Assembly: GCA_022539475.1 (NCBI GenBank)
Contig: VCMS01000154.1
Location: forward strand, 192,211-256,210
Origin: Gracilaria domingensis
Taxonomy: Eukaryota > Rhodophyta > Florideophyceae > Gracilariales > Gracilariaceae
Direction: 5' to 3'
Length of the DNA stretch: 64,000 nt
Below, one piece after another: positions 31,650 through 42,024 of the stretch. Below the pieces are notes generated by a model that saw only the letters and a list, made by a program, of their open reading frames with translations, made no database searches and had not been told where the DNA came from. Position 1 is the stretch's first letter. Each line of letters opens with the position of its first letter. The position numbers and the translations under genes are program-made.

Positions 31650-32597
31650 ATGCCGAGACGGAAGCTGCAGATCTTTCCAGAGGGCACCATAGTGTGTCAG
31701 AAGTACACAGTGGAAGAGCCCCTAGTATATGGAGCTTTTAGCTGCACATACTCCGCCACAGACAACAGAGGCAAAAGCGTAGCACTCAAATTGATTCCAT
31801 TGAGGTATCATCAAGAAGTCGCATCCGAACAAGTTTCTTTGGCAAAGCTACACAAATGGCATATTCGATTTCGAAATCTGCGGGGTGGTTTTCCTCGGCT
31901 TCGTATGGTTGGAGTTCATAGCGCAAACTTTGTCAAAGTGATGGAGCCAGTGGGCCTGTCCATCGGAGAATACTTCAAATGTAAGCAGAACCATTGGGAG
32001 AAAACTGTGCTCATGATCGGCATTCGAATGATTCGCATCCTCAAGCACATGCATTCTAGACGTGTTATCCACAGAAACATCAAACCAGACAATATTGTGG
32101 TCGGTGCTGGTAGCAGAGGCATGAAAAAGCTGTACCTCGTTGATTTTGACATAAGCCTTCGCCTTCCACGAGACGAACTCCAAAACGGTGGAATACGTGT
32201 GGCAATAAGAGGTACACGATTGTTCATGAGCACTAGGACCCTCAATGGAGAAAGCCCAACCCGAATGGATGATCTTGAATCGTTGGGCTACACGTTATGG
32301 TTCTTGTACGGAGGAATTCTTCCATGGGATTCTAGATACATTTCTGAATTCCCCAGTTGCGAAGTTGAGCGATACTTGCTGACGTACGACTTGAGAAACA
32401 GGTTCCTCAGAAAGGTGGACTGCGATGGCATTAAATGGTTGGAGGATATGTTCAACATCATCTTTGACACTGAATACGACGAAATTCCGGATTATGTCAG
32501 ACTTGAGAAGGTGCTAAGAAAGGAATTGAGATCGCAGGGATATCGACTTGATTATCAGTTCGATTTGATGCTTCCAGACAATTTTCTAAACACTTAA
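31650..32597 (+). CDS. Casein-kinase-1-like protein, predicted pseudokinase
   Basis: 315 aa from the ATG at 31650. A longer frame upstream is Ser/Pro/Arg-rich and probably leader. The kinase fold is clear: glycine-loop remnant YGAFSCTY (27-34), VALK with the ATP Lys at 47, catalytic loop VIHRNIKPDN (139-148), LVDFD (163-167), and the CK1/VRK signature GTRLFMS plus RMDDLESLGYTLWFLYGG and LPW. The catalytic-loop Asp of HRD is Asn143 and the DFG Gly is Asp167, so phosphotransfer is predicted to be lost or severely reduced, while Lys47, Asn148 and Asp165 remain for nucleotide binding. The fold is otherwise intact with no stops, so it is likely a functional scaffold or allosteric protein. Confidence 0.82.
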   Translation: MPRRKLQIFPEGTIVCQKYTVEEPLVYGAFSCTYSATDNRGKSVALKLIPLRYHQEVASEQVSLAKLHKWHIRFRNLRGGFPRLRMVGVHSANFVKVMEPVGLSIGEYFKCKQNHWEKTVLMIGIRMIRILKHMHSRRVIHRNIKPDNIVVGAGSRGMKKLYLVDFDISLRLPRDELQNGGIRVAIRGTRLFMSTRTLNGESPTRMDDLESLGYTLWFLYGGILPWDSRYISEFPSCEVERYLLTYDLRNRFLRKVDCDGIKWLEDMFNIIFDTEYDEIPDYVRLEKVLRKELRSQGYRLDYQFDLMLPDNFLNT

Positions 32598-33980
32598 AGA
32601 AAAGTAATAGCTTGAAAACTACAAGTTTACTCGAGATATGAAGTAAAGACGTATGACATATAAAACTGTTTCGTGCATTCCGATCCTCCAAGATCTCTCG
32701 GAGGCATCGCATCCATGGTGCCCAAGCTTGAATAGATTAGGAAACGTGTGGCTTCAGAAGGCATCCATGTTCGCCCGGACTAGTGGGCATTGTTGCACAC
32801 ATTGCTTGGTTTCATTTCTGAATAGCTGTTGCTATTTTGCCGAAAATGATGAGTCTCTCAAAGACTGTAAATGGTGAGTTGCAGCATTAACAACCAAAAT
32901 GAAATGAACAAGCTCATGCTGGCATGCACGCCGATGACAGATAGACGATATATTGGACGAAGCATCCTTTCCAGTTTGTCAAGCGAATCGAAACGAGAGG
33001 CAAGAGCAAAAACACCGGACACGCAGAGAAAAAGGACGACGGTGATGAGATGGAGCATTTTTGCAGTATTTTGAGCGCAAGAAACGAAACTGCGCAGAGG
33101 ACGAGAGTAAAAGCAATAGGAAGGAGAGGAACATGGATTGCCAACGGAAGGCTTTTACACGATGGAAAGCCGATCGCGCAAAGTCGGCGACGTTTAGCAC
33201 TGTGACAAGACGTAGGCGCGCATCGAAGAACTTGTCGTGCTCACTGCTTCCATGTTATTATAGCTTAACTCCTCATGGAAGTTTTCAATTCACGAAGCGG
33301 TCTCGGAAGTTGTGCAATAACCTGAATATAGAAGGGCAGATCAGTCGGGCCCGGCAGTGCTGCTTCGGCGATAGTTGACGACATCACTCCCGATGAATGC
33401 ATGACCATGATCAACATAATATGTTAATATTATTTCTGCCGGCGTGCGGTCGAAAATGCCTCAGGCACAGTGTACAAGTGCCAGAATGATGACATCGGCG
33501 AAAGTGGGGAGCGCAGCGAGAGCGGGAGGAGCCCAAGTGGGGACGATTTACGGAAGGTAGCCTTAACCTTCAGCTAGATACCGTGTACCAGTGCGCAAAG
33601 CCGTAGCTACCTTCCCACAAGTGTGTTTTCGGCCGAAAACAATCGACCAGCACGTGGAGGTTGGCCATTTGCTGCACTCGATTCCGAACCGAACTAAGAA
33701 CCGAAATCCGAGGGTGCTCCTTTCCGAGAGGTTCACGTGACGCCCCACGCTCGCATTGGTCACACGTCGCGCGGTGTCCACCCGCACACGTGGCAGGGCG
33801 CCCGATTCTCTGCACTGCTCTTGAGCTGACGCTGCGCAGTGCGCACGCATCGGCGAAGCTCAGCCGCGAATCGCGACTGGGAGCTGCGCGCTGGGCGCGA
33901 AGCTCAGCTCGCGGTCCCAACTTGATCCCGCAGTCGCCGCCGTCGCCAACCGCCCGCGCACGACCGCAGCCCAGTCCGCA
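32598..33980. other. Intergenic; possible small signal-peptide ORF on the minus strand
   Basis: A minus-strand frame at 33058-32858 (66 aa, ATG) begins with a signal-peptide-like MLHLITVVLFLCVSGVFALA and has a second hydrophobic stretch. It lacks other support and may be part of a spliced gene I cannot resolve. 33,560-33,980 is GC-rich and probably the promoter zone of the methyltransferase gene. Confidence 0.35.
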
Positions 33981-35189
33981 ATGTCGCAGTCCGCAATGTC
34001 GCAGTCCGCAATGTCGCACGCCGCCTTCTTGCCGCCCTCGCCGCTCCCGCATCGCCCCGCCGCCGCCATCCGCCCGCGCTCGCAGCGCAGGCCGCGTCGG
34101 CCAGCGCCGAGCGCCAACACCGCCGCCCCCGTGCCGCCGCCGCCACCCCCGTCCACTCGCGCCCCAAGCCCTTCTTTCAAAGACCTGGCCGACGCGCCCA
34201 ACTGGACCGGCACCACCCCCGTCTCCCGCATCGTCAACTTCCTCATCAACTTTCCGCCCGTCAAGCTCCTTCTCAACTTTGGCGCGCGACGGGTGCTCAT
34301 CTCCACCGCTGAGCGCTCCGGCGTCAATTGGCGCGGTGAGGTTGCCGCGCTGAACGCCGCTTTTCCGGAGCGCTCTTCACAACGGCAGTGTGCCTTGGAT
34401 GCTGTCGTCGATCCACAGCTTGAATACCCTGCGTACTACACCAAGCCCTTCCATGCGTACCCTGAGGGTAACCTAGGCTGGTTGCCGGCCTTCGAGGCTC
34501 GATCTGCTACGCTCTCAATGGCCAAGCGTGTCTTCGAAGATGTCCCGCCGCAAGACGCAGCCGCCCGTCTTCGAGCGCCGTTCTTCGAGTCCATCCAGGC
34601 CAACGCCCTAAGGGACTGGCTCCTGACACCGCAGTTTAACGTTGTTGACGCAGGCTGCGGTGTGGGTATGTCCACTCGAGACCTCACATCTCGTATTATC
34701 GCCGCTCGCGGCCCATCGCTACCACTTCCAAACGTCAAGGCCATCGACGCATCGCCATATTTCCTTGCCGTTGCCAAGAGGTTTCAGACTGAACACGATC
34801 AGAGTAGCCTGCCCTCCTCTACGGCACCGGTTGAATACCTTCACGCTCTGGCGGAGAATACCGCATTTGAGTCAGGTGCTTTCGATCTGTGGACCATGCA
34901 ACTTGTAGCTCATGAACTTCCTGACGTTGCCACGACGGCAGTTGTCCGCGAGGCGTTCCGCGTTTTGCGCTCTGGTGGAGTGTTTGCGATTATGGATCAG
35001 GATCCCCGCAGTGAGACTATTCGTAACCTACCGCCTGCCCTAGCAACTCTTCTGAAGAGTACTGAGCCACATACCGACCAATACTACTTCCTGGACATTG
35101 CGCAAGTCATCTCTGATGCGGGCTTTGTACAAGTCACGTCGGAGCGCACAACACAACGACATCGTTGTTTCATTGCCATCAAACCTTGA
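33981..35189 (+). CDS. Class I SAM-dependent methyltransferase, probably organelle-targeted
   Basis: 402 aa. Residues 1-65 are Ser/Ala/Pro/Arg-rich without acidic residues, resembling a plastid transit peptide. The catalytic domain has motif I VVDAGCGVGMST (221-232), motif II Asp in AIDASPYFLA (254-263), motif IV-like FDLWTMQLVAHELP, and post-motif VLRSGGVFAIMD, as in UbiE/MenG-type or small-molecule methyltransferases. The ordered region at about 67-200 before motif I is unrecognised. The first 45 nt are three 15-nt tandem units each starting ATG, so translation could start at 33981, 33996 or 34011; all give the same frame. Substrate not determinable from sequence. Confidence 0.82.
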   Translation: MSQSAMSQSAMSHAAFLPPSPLPHRPAAAIRPRSQRRPRRPAPSANTAAPVPPPPPPSTRAPSPSFKDLADAPNWTGTTPVSRIVNFLINFPPVKLLLNFGARRVLISTAERSGVNWRGEVAALNAAFPERSSQRQCALDAVVDPQLEYPAYYTKPFHAYPEGNLGWLPAFEARSATLSMAKRVFEDVPPQDAAARLRAPFFESIQANALRDWLLTPQFNVVDAGCGVGMSTRDLTSRIIAARGPSLPLPNVKAIDASPYFLAVAKRFQTEHDQSSLPSSTAPVEYLHALAENTAFESGAFDLWTMQLVAHELPDVATTAVVREAFRVLRSGGVFAIMDQDPRSETIRNLPPALATLLKSTEPHTDQYYFLDIAQVISDAGFVQVTSERTTQRHRCFIAIKP

Positions 35190-37417
35190 TTCGGCCTGGA
35201 GCATATTGCTGCATTCTTCGAGGTCCCATGTATTCGCATCGCAGAGATGGTGGAGATCAACCTCTGTCATAGCTGATCTCGCGTGCTACTACTCTCACGT
35301 ACAGGTGTCTGTGGTAGGTCTCCATTGCGATTTTGAACATGCTCCCTTAAAGAGTTGCTGTCTATAGGACGCCTGTTGATCAATACAAGAGGAAGAAATC
35401 GCATGCAACTGGCGAGTGCATCCGCTGTCTCCACAGGTATAAGCTGAATAGTCTACAGCGCATTTCCTTTCTCGGTTAGAACATCCCGATGTGCGTTGTG
35501 AACTACACCAAACAAGCAGAGGAGCGCTGAGGCTTTCGAAGCCATTTCGAAGGCGAGATTGCCACTCCTGCGTCACTCCATTCGTTAAACAATTACTGTG
35601 CGCATGTTCACCACCCTCCGGATAGTTTGTTCATTTTTGCTACTGAAGCCCACCAGCCGGTTTGAACTACGGGATCGAAACTGTTAAACATATTCGTTCT
35701 CGGATCGCGCGACTAGAGATAGTCTCTCAGAAGCAGTGCCGCCATTGTGGTGACGACGCGTCCCACCTTGCGCCTCCTAGATTCGGCCAGAGTCATATTG
35801 GAGACAATCCGCGTTCTGGTTTCGTAAGAAACACCTCGTCTCCATTGGGATCTAAGTTCGACCCATGAGCTATGCTTCTTCATCGAACAAAGTGGATGTC
35901 CCTATTACGTTTCAGATCTTCGGGCAGACAAGTTGCACTCTCGCAGCGAATCCAACGGAGGTCCGCATTGAATCCCAGCAGCTCCGAAAACATCACCTCC
36001 AACCGTTCCGCGAAAACACCCATGACGCCCGGAAGCGAAAGTATGTACAGCTACACCCGCCTTCTATCGTTGCGCTCTCCACTTGTTTCATTCACCTCAT
36101 TTTTGCTGCAAGCCACATTTGTTAAGATCCAGTTGAGCAACATAGTTCGACTTCTCAAAACGAACGGAAATGTGTTCTGTCAATGGCTCCCTCAACGCAT
36201 TACATGGTTCAAATCGGAGCGCGATTGACAAGAGCGTAAGAAGAAAAACGAGACATCATCAGGCCTGACCATGATCATCATGATGATGGCATCAATATTG
36301 TTCGCCTTCACCTCATCCAAAAGCTGAAAGATTTCACAAGACTTTTGCGGTATCCTTCTTCTTCTCAGTATGGTCCTCTCTCCTTATTTCGAAGCAGTGG
36401 GACTCCCACTGTGGGAGAGCTCACCGTTTTAGATGTACCTTCGTAGCTCTCTCTCCTAAAAAAGGCCAAAAACTTTGACGGCCGTTTTTTTTTCTTTGCT
36501 TTCGCTATCTGTGCGAAGTTCTTCTCTACGGGATCTGTTTGTGTGCAGGATCCTTGATAATGCGGACATTTCGTTTCGCAGAAGTGCGTTCCACAATCGT
36601 TTAATCCAGAACATGCTCACCGCTCTTGCCCCAGTTGGCTGCCCCGCGGTATCGAGTTTTCGCTGACAACCGTTGACACGTCCATGTGCAAGTATCGTAC
36701 CTTGCTATACCACCCAGGCACAAGGTTCCTCCACCGTAAACGTGCTCCTTGCTTGCATGCAGTCGGAATTCAGGGCTTCGAAATGATCTTGCAACTCAAG
36801 AGCATCGATGTTGGTCCTGTTTCACATGTTCTTCGCTGGCTCGAGGGCACCACAACCGTTTGGTTCGATTGCAAAATCGGCGGGGGCCCAAGTGATCCCT
36901 GTAGCAGTTTAGTTCGTGGAACCTTTTGGCAGTTGAACGCAAGGCTTTAAGATATGTCAAAGGTTTTCTCGCAGCTGCGATTTCGTAATCTTGGGTGCGT
37001 TACTGGGGTCAAATCTTGCCCACGAACCGGTTTTTACTGACAGCCAAGCGGTGAGGTGTGCCATGAACAGCCATTCCCTCGGAAACCTTTTGGAATCTCC
37101 TTGCCCGCGCGAAGTAATTGTCTTGTTGAAACTTCGGTCGTATGGGGCATCAGATGTTCGGCGATCAATACCTATCACATGTTATTCGTTCCATTTCTTC
37201 GAGTTGCCGAAAAGACAGGACCTGCTGCGAAACCTTATGGAGTTGTGACTCGTTGCAGGGGACACTCTTCCTCAGGTTTTGCACGTGATCTGTAGAACTA
37301 GAAGACACTTCGGCCCGTAGAACCCGCATTTTCACCGAACTTTAAGCCTGCGGAAGTTTTGTCTCAGGTCGTCGATAACCGTTTCGCGTACAGCTACTCA
37401 ACTTTTGGGTACAATGC
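35190..37417. other. Intergenic, possible copia-like scrap
   Basis: Around 36,800-36,870 the plus strand reads HVLRWLEGTTTVWFDCKIGG, resembling the end of a copia reverse transcriptase (HVLRYLKGT...), and 37,040 reads FTDSQAVRC, resembling a copia RNase H DSQAA block. Both are short, so this is a weak sign of a decayed Ty1/copia fragment. Elsewhere in the interval I see nothing. Confidence 0.3.
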
Positions 37418-38908
37418 TTACCAACTCTCTCTAGTTTGTTTCAGTCCAAGGTCTCTCTTTACCGTAACTCCAGTCCACCCATCCTCAAGCCCATTGTCAG
37501 CCACCAAAATCACCCCTCCGCCGGAAACAAAGTCGGGCTCAGACTCTTCGTTTCGAAGCAACCAGTGTTCAGCAACTCCTCTCGCAGTGCCTAGGTTCCC
37601 TCTGACCTTCAACTGCCGTCTCAGCAAAGTCACGGAAGCCTTAGCCAGTACAAGCACAAGCAGGCAAAATGCAAAGAGAAGGATCCCCCAAACTGTCCAC
37701 GTAGGAACAGTCAGATGTTTATCTCCAACTTCAAGCTTCACATCTTCATATCCATCCATGTTGATCGCCTGCACCATTTGTCTGCTGATAATGGTCAAAA
37801 TGGCAAGTTCTCGAAATGTGTACAAGCCGCTGATCCCTCCAATCACCCATGGCGTTGCTCGAAGAACCTTTAGGTCATGAAATGAGCTCGCTCTGTCCAG
37901 AGCAACAGACATCACCAACTGGTTTCTTGAGAAATATCCCAAAACCCCTCGATTCCCCGAGATCGGTATTAAGCAAACGTCAACTTCTGGCGGTTGTCTC
38001 TTCAACACATCTGTTTTCTTCTCCTTTCTCCACTTCATTCTTACCAAACATTCGATACTCTTGCCCCTCGCAACTCTGTACTGAGCTGTGTAAAGGGCAA
38101 TCGGGGTTCTTTTGCTTGAACTTATTCCACTCAATGCCCTTTCAGATCCATTTAATGGCCGTTTGTTTCCTTTGAACTCTGCTGCCAGAAAACTATAAAA
38201 CTCCAACGAACCAATTCGTACATCTTTCGCTGTCGTGTATGGCACCGTCACCTCGTCCTCATTTTCGTCGTGGCCGATAAATAACTGCGAGTCGCTCCAC
38301 ATCATCGTGCCCGCAACATCGTTAGCACTAAATCCCGACTTCCTAAGGAATTTCTTTGCATCAATTGGTGTCGAGTAGTTTTTATAACACCGTGCTGCTT
38401 TTCCTAACTTCTGATGTTGGTTCTCACTGGTCATGTTGAAAAGAATTGGAAAGTACCACATCTCTTCCGTGTCATAGCAAATGTTTTCTACTCTTTGCAG
38501 TGCATTTTGCATTCTCAGAATGTAGTTTGGGCCCTCTCGAAGCAGTGCAGTTACATCTGAAGCGTTCCTCGACACACGAAGAGTCTCAATTCTTGAAGTC
38601 CAAACTGATTCGGCACCGGTGGAGAATTCCAGCGCCATTTCTGCAATGGATATGACAAGCACCGTCAGAAACACAATTAGGCTGCCAATCGATCTACCCA
38701 GTCTTATTCCGCGTTTGAATCGAAACTGAAAGGATGAATCCACTGGATGAGCCCATCCTCTTCTGACCAAGTTTCTAGCAGTATTATAAGCGTATATAGA
38801 GTCAAGAAGAATATCGGCGGCGAACCCTAATGTGAGAGACATCACCATGTATTTTAGGACATTGAATGCATTGGGACCTATGAAGAAAAAGTCAATCATT
38901 TGACCCAT
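37418..38908 (-). CDS. Multi-pass membrane protein of unknown family
   Basis: 496 aa, ATG at 38908, no intron. Three clear membrane segments: about 14-36 (NAFNVLKYMVMSLTLGFAAD), 73-94 (SIGSLIVFLTVLVISIAEMA) and 404-426 (WTVWGILLFAFCLLVLVLAK), with a weaker one near 345-370. The roughly 310-residue loop between segments 2 and 3 has several N-glycosylation sequons (NAS, NMT, NYS, NGS) and paired Cys, so it is probably luminal or extracellular. The C-terminal 70 residues are then cytosolic. I do not recognise the family; a receptor-like or lineage-specific surface protein is one possibility. Confidence 0.7.
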   Translation of the reverse strand: MGQMIDFFFIGPNAFNVLKYMVMSLTLGFAADILLDSIYAYNTARNLVRRGWAHPVDSSFQFRFKRGIRLGRSIGSLIVFLTVLVISIAEMALEFSTGAESVWTSRIETLRVSRNASDVTALLREGPNYILRMQNALQRVENICYDTEEMWYFPILFNMTSENQHQKLGKAARCYKNYSTPIDAKKFLRKSGFSANDVAGTMMWSDSQLFIGHDENEDEVTVPYTTAKDVRIGSLEFYSFLAAEFKGNKRPLNGSERALSGISSSKRTPIALYTAQYRVARGKSIECLVRMKWRKEKKTDVLKRQPPEVDVCLIPISGNRGVLGYFSRNQLVMSVALDRASSFHDLKVLRATPWVIGGISGLYTFRELAILTIISRQMVQAINMDGYEDVKLEVGDKHLTVPTWTVWGILLFAFCLLVLVLAKASVTLLRRQLKVRGNLGTARGVAEHWLLRNEESEPDFVSGGGVILVADNGLEDGWTGVTVKRDLGLKQTRESW

Positions 38909-40763
38909 ATCGATTGACGCCTTTCGGAGGTGGTCGCAATAGAAAACAAAGAGTGCGTTTTACAGACTGCCGAAGCCGATAGAAACCCAGATTGGCGTCC
39001 TCTGGTTTCGCACGAGACACTGCACTAGATTCCTCAAGTGTAACGATGTTGTTGCTGCGGTGATCCAGTTGTCGACGGTAGCGAGAGCAATGCAGTTCGG
39101 CCGTGCTAATATTGTGGAAGTCGAATACTGCAAGCATCGAGCAGCATACCTTTGACACCTCGAAACGGTAACATGGCGCTTGCATTGTTTCTTCTGAGGT
39201 ATTACGTGTTCAATGTCGGTGTGACACGCAAACATTACATTCCTCCACAAGGAAGCATAACACTCAACCAATCGTAATGTTATCAACGCAATCGTACCAT
39301 TATACCAAAGGTACGCGCGAATGGAATTGGATCCCGAAACGGAGAGAAGGGGAAAAGTACAACGAACGAAACGAACGAATACTTCTAGTTGAGCATTTCA
39401 TATCCTTAATGCCTTGGAGCGAGATTTTGGAGCTTCTTCTTCTTCCTTAGTAAGGTCTGCAACTCATTGCGAAGCACGAGATTTACGCTAAATCTCTACT
39501 TATTTCTTTCTCTTGACCCTTTTGACCCTGAACAGTAACTGCTAACCGCTATCTCAACAGCTTTTAACTGTTAAAGCTGTTGAGATGTTAACGATGAAGA
39601 ACGATTGGGCAAAACTTTGATTCATTGGATAGAGTGTTTCCATGTGTTCATAGAGCCTTTCTGCATAGGGACAGACAAAATCTGTTGTGGACACGGCGCA
39701 TTTTGCAAAATGTCCATGAGATTTGTGGACGCCATTTTTAGGGGAAACAGCGCGGGTGGTGACAAACCCAAGGAGAGCGACACAATATATGCTCGAGAGT
39801 ACCAGCCCAAAAGGGGCGACAAGTTAACGTAGCTCAGATGTCTGCAAAAGCAGACAAGATAACCCCAAGATTGTAAAAACTCTCCGCTAACAGGAAGCGA
39901 GAAGAGTAATTAAACAAAAGTGTGGTTTGGCGTTCGATGCCGAATGCCAACACAACGACAGAATGCAGTGCCAACAGACCACACACCAAGGCTGTGGGCA
40001 AAACAGTAGAATGGGCAGGGCTAAGTCGTTTCATCCTGTCGTCGATACCACCATAAACCTAGTAACCAGGCGAGGTGACGACAGGAAGGGAACCCGTGCA
40101 ATGCGTACCACTGCCTACGTCCGTCCGGAGAAACGGGGATGTAGATATGATTGCAATGTGCGGAAGAGCACAATGGAAGGCAACACAAGGCGACTGTGTA
40201 AGGAACGGCGGGAGACCGGGCCGCGGAGAATAACGAAATGTAGGGGGAAAGGTTGGTGGCGTGGAGGCGCAGACTGCGCTGAGGGAAGATGGGAGTGCCA
40301 AAGGAAAGAAGGTTGGTGACGACGGAAGGGGAGGAAGAAAGGCGAGAGAGGCAAGGATTGGGGGGAGTCGTCAAGGGGGGAAGTGGTCTGCTCGAGTTAG
40401 GTTGGCTGCGAAGCCTCGAACTCGGGATGTTTATATCTACAATTCTTGTGGTTCGTATACCCTAATTTGTAACTTGCTCACAGTCTAGTCCTAAATATCT
40501 TAGTGCTGCTCACCATCCATAACATGTAATGATGTCAGCGCACGGCTTATCGTTATGTAGGTCGGTGGTTGGTCAGTGATGATATGTCGTTAGGTCCTGA
40601 ACCAGTTCCGTAGGTTATATTCGTGTTCCATATAATGCCATGATGTTCGGTCCCAATATCTCATTATGTTGATTTGTGGTTGGCTATTGTTCTCGTGGCA
40701 TCTTACTACTCTCTTTCTCATCTGCTTATCTATTTAGGTCGCATCGGTATCATCATCATAGCA
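38909..40763. other. Intergenic left flank of the Ty3 element
   Basis: No convincing gene. 40,000-40,400 is purine-rich on the plus strand, giving proline/serine-rich minus-strand frames without domains. Confidence 0.5.
39551..39586. repeat. 14-bp perfect inverted repeat
   Basis: Arms ATCTCAACAGCTTT (39551-39564) and its complement (39573-39586), loop TAACTGTT that nearly extends the stem. Confidence 0.65.
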
Positions 40764-40768
40764 GTAGT
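40764..40768. other. Target-site duplication, left copy
   Basis: GTAGT directly before the 5' LTR, matching GTAGT directly after the 3' LTR (53149-53153). Five bp is the usual length for Ty3/gypsy integration. Confidence 0.9.
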
Positions 40769-41584
40769 TGTAGTGCAACGCGATTGCGGGACTCCTTCGC
40801 TGATGCGATTCATAACATGCACGGCGATGCCGGGAGGTGGTGGCACACAGTATGAGTAACTGGTGAGATCAGCCCATTCTTGGGTATACTTAATATTAGA
40901 ATTAGTGTTATGAGGCGCACGGCTTAGCCGGTGGGTCACACACGTGTGGGAAGTTTGCACCCATTAGTTGGGGTATTTTAGATGTTTATTCTAGATATTT
41001 TCGCTACACCGCTTGACAGTGGGTTGGCACTCTACACTACTTAGTAGGTTGAGCTGCACCCATTGTCGGGGAAGTAAACGAACGAACCGAGTGTTCGGCT
41101 CTGATGTTTCACCCTTGGTGACCGATATCCTCCTCCCGGAGAGTCGGCACCTTGTGCAGGGCTCATCATCCGCCTCGCGGCATCATTAACACCACTACCG
41201 CTTTCGCGTGTTTACTTTGTGTGTGTTTCTTTTATTTCTGTCCCTGTTATACAGGTAGCACTACTTGGTGTACCGGTGCATACCGTTCGTGGCTCGACAC
41301 ACTCGCGTGGGCTATTACCGCTCTCGCGTGTCATCGCCACACTCGTGGGTACCGCGTGCTACGCACGTGACGCTACTGCCGACTTGTGTCGTGTGTTCTC
41401 TACCGCTGGACGCTTCTTCTTCGCCGCTTCGCTCCCTCCATTACTTGGGAAGGGTCGACCCCGGTCTTACACCCGGCATTGCCGTGTCGTACCTGTGGGA
41501 GCGCTCTACTGCTGTGCTCGCCTCTTGAGAGAGGGTCTGAACCGCCTTTGCGTGTCTTTCCCCATCGCTGGGTTTTGCACAACA
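40769..41584 (+). repeat. 5' LTR (816 bp)
   Basis: Begins TGTAGTGCAACGCG and ends TTTTGCACAACA. Contains the promoter and R region by position, but no strong TATA box was assigned. Single mismatch to the 3' LTR. Confidence 0.95.
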
Positions 41585-41586
41585 AT

Positions 41587-41604
41587 TGGTCTCCCGACTT
41601 AGAA
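41587..41604 (+). other. Primer-binding site
   Basis: TGGTCTCCCGACTTAGAA, two bases after the LTR. A second element in this window has TGGTCTCTCTGACTTCGAA with the same 2-nt spacing (62496), which supports the assignment. The primer tRNA would end in a GGGAGA-CCA-like sequence; none of the tRNA genes in this window fits. Confidence 0.7.
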
Positions 41605-42024
41605 GTCGCGTTGATCCAGCAAGTTGGTTTTCTGATCAATTTCCGGTTTGCCGGTTCGTATCTGGTCGTGGAGATACACTACACAGTTTCTACTGGAAGG
41701 CTCTGCCGACAGACGTCGTGTTGGTACTGCTTTCTTCATTTGGGGTTGTTGTTTGGACACGGTTTACTACCGGTGGCACTACCTATTTCCGTAGTGTGTG
41801 ATTCCCGTCGGTACGGTTGTTGTCACCCCGTTTGGGTTGTCTACCGTTCCCAGCAATCTGGTCGAATCAGCCCTAATTCCGTATACGGCTGTTCCCGTTG
41901 GTACGGTCGGTTCGTCCGATTTGTCGGTTATCGTCACTCGCGTGAGGACGCTACACTCATTCGAGGTTAATTTGTTGTTTTGCTTTCCTGGTCCCAGTTT
42001 TCTGGTGGTATCTCGTCGTGGACG

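Noticed and set aside
33661-34353. 230-codon frame overlapping the methyltransferase start
   Set aside because: Shifted-frame shadow of the real gene, Arg/Pro/Ser-rich without any motif.
36790-37240. Copia RT/RNase H remnant
   Set aside because: Only two short resemblances (HVLRWLEGT, TDSQAV) with no continuous frame; noted as weak only.
41152-41970. Open frames inside the 5' LTR and leader
   Set aside because: Repeated identically in the 3' LTR, no ATG context or domain; they are LTR/leader sequence.
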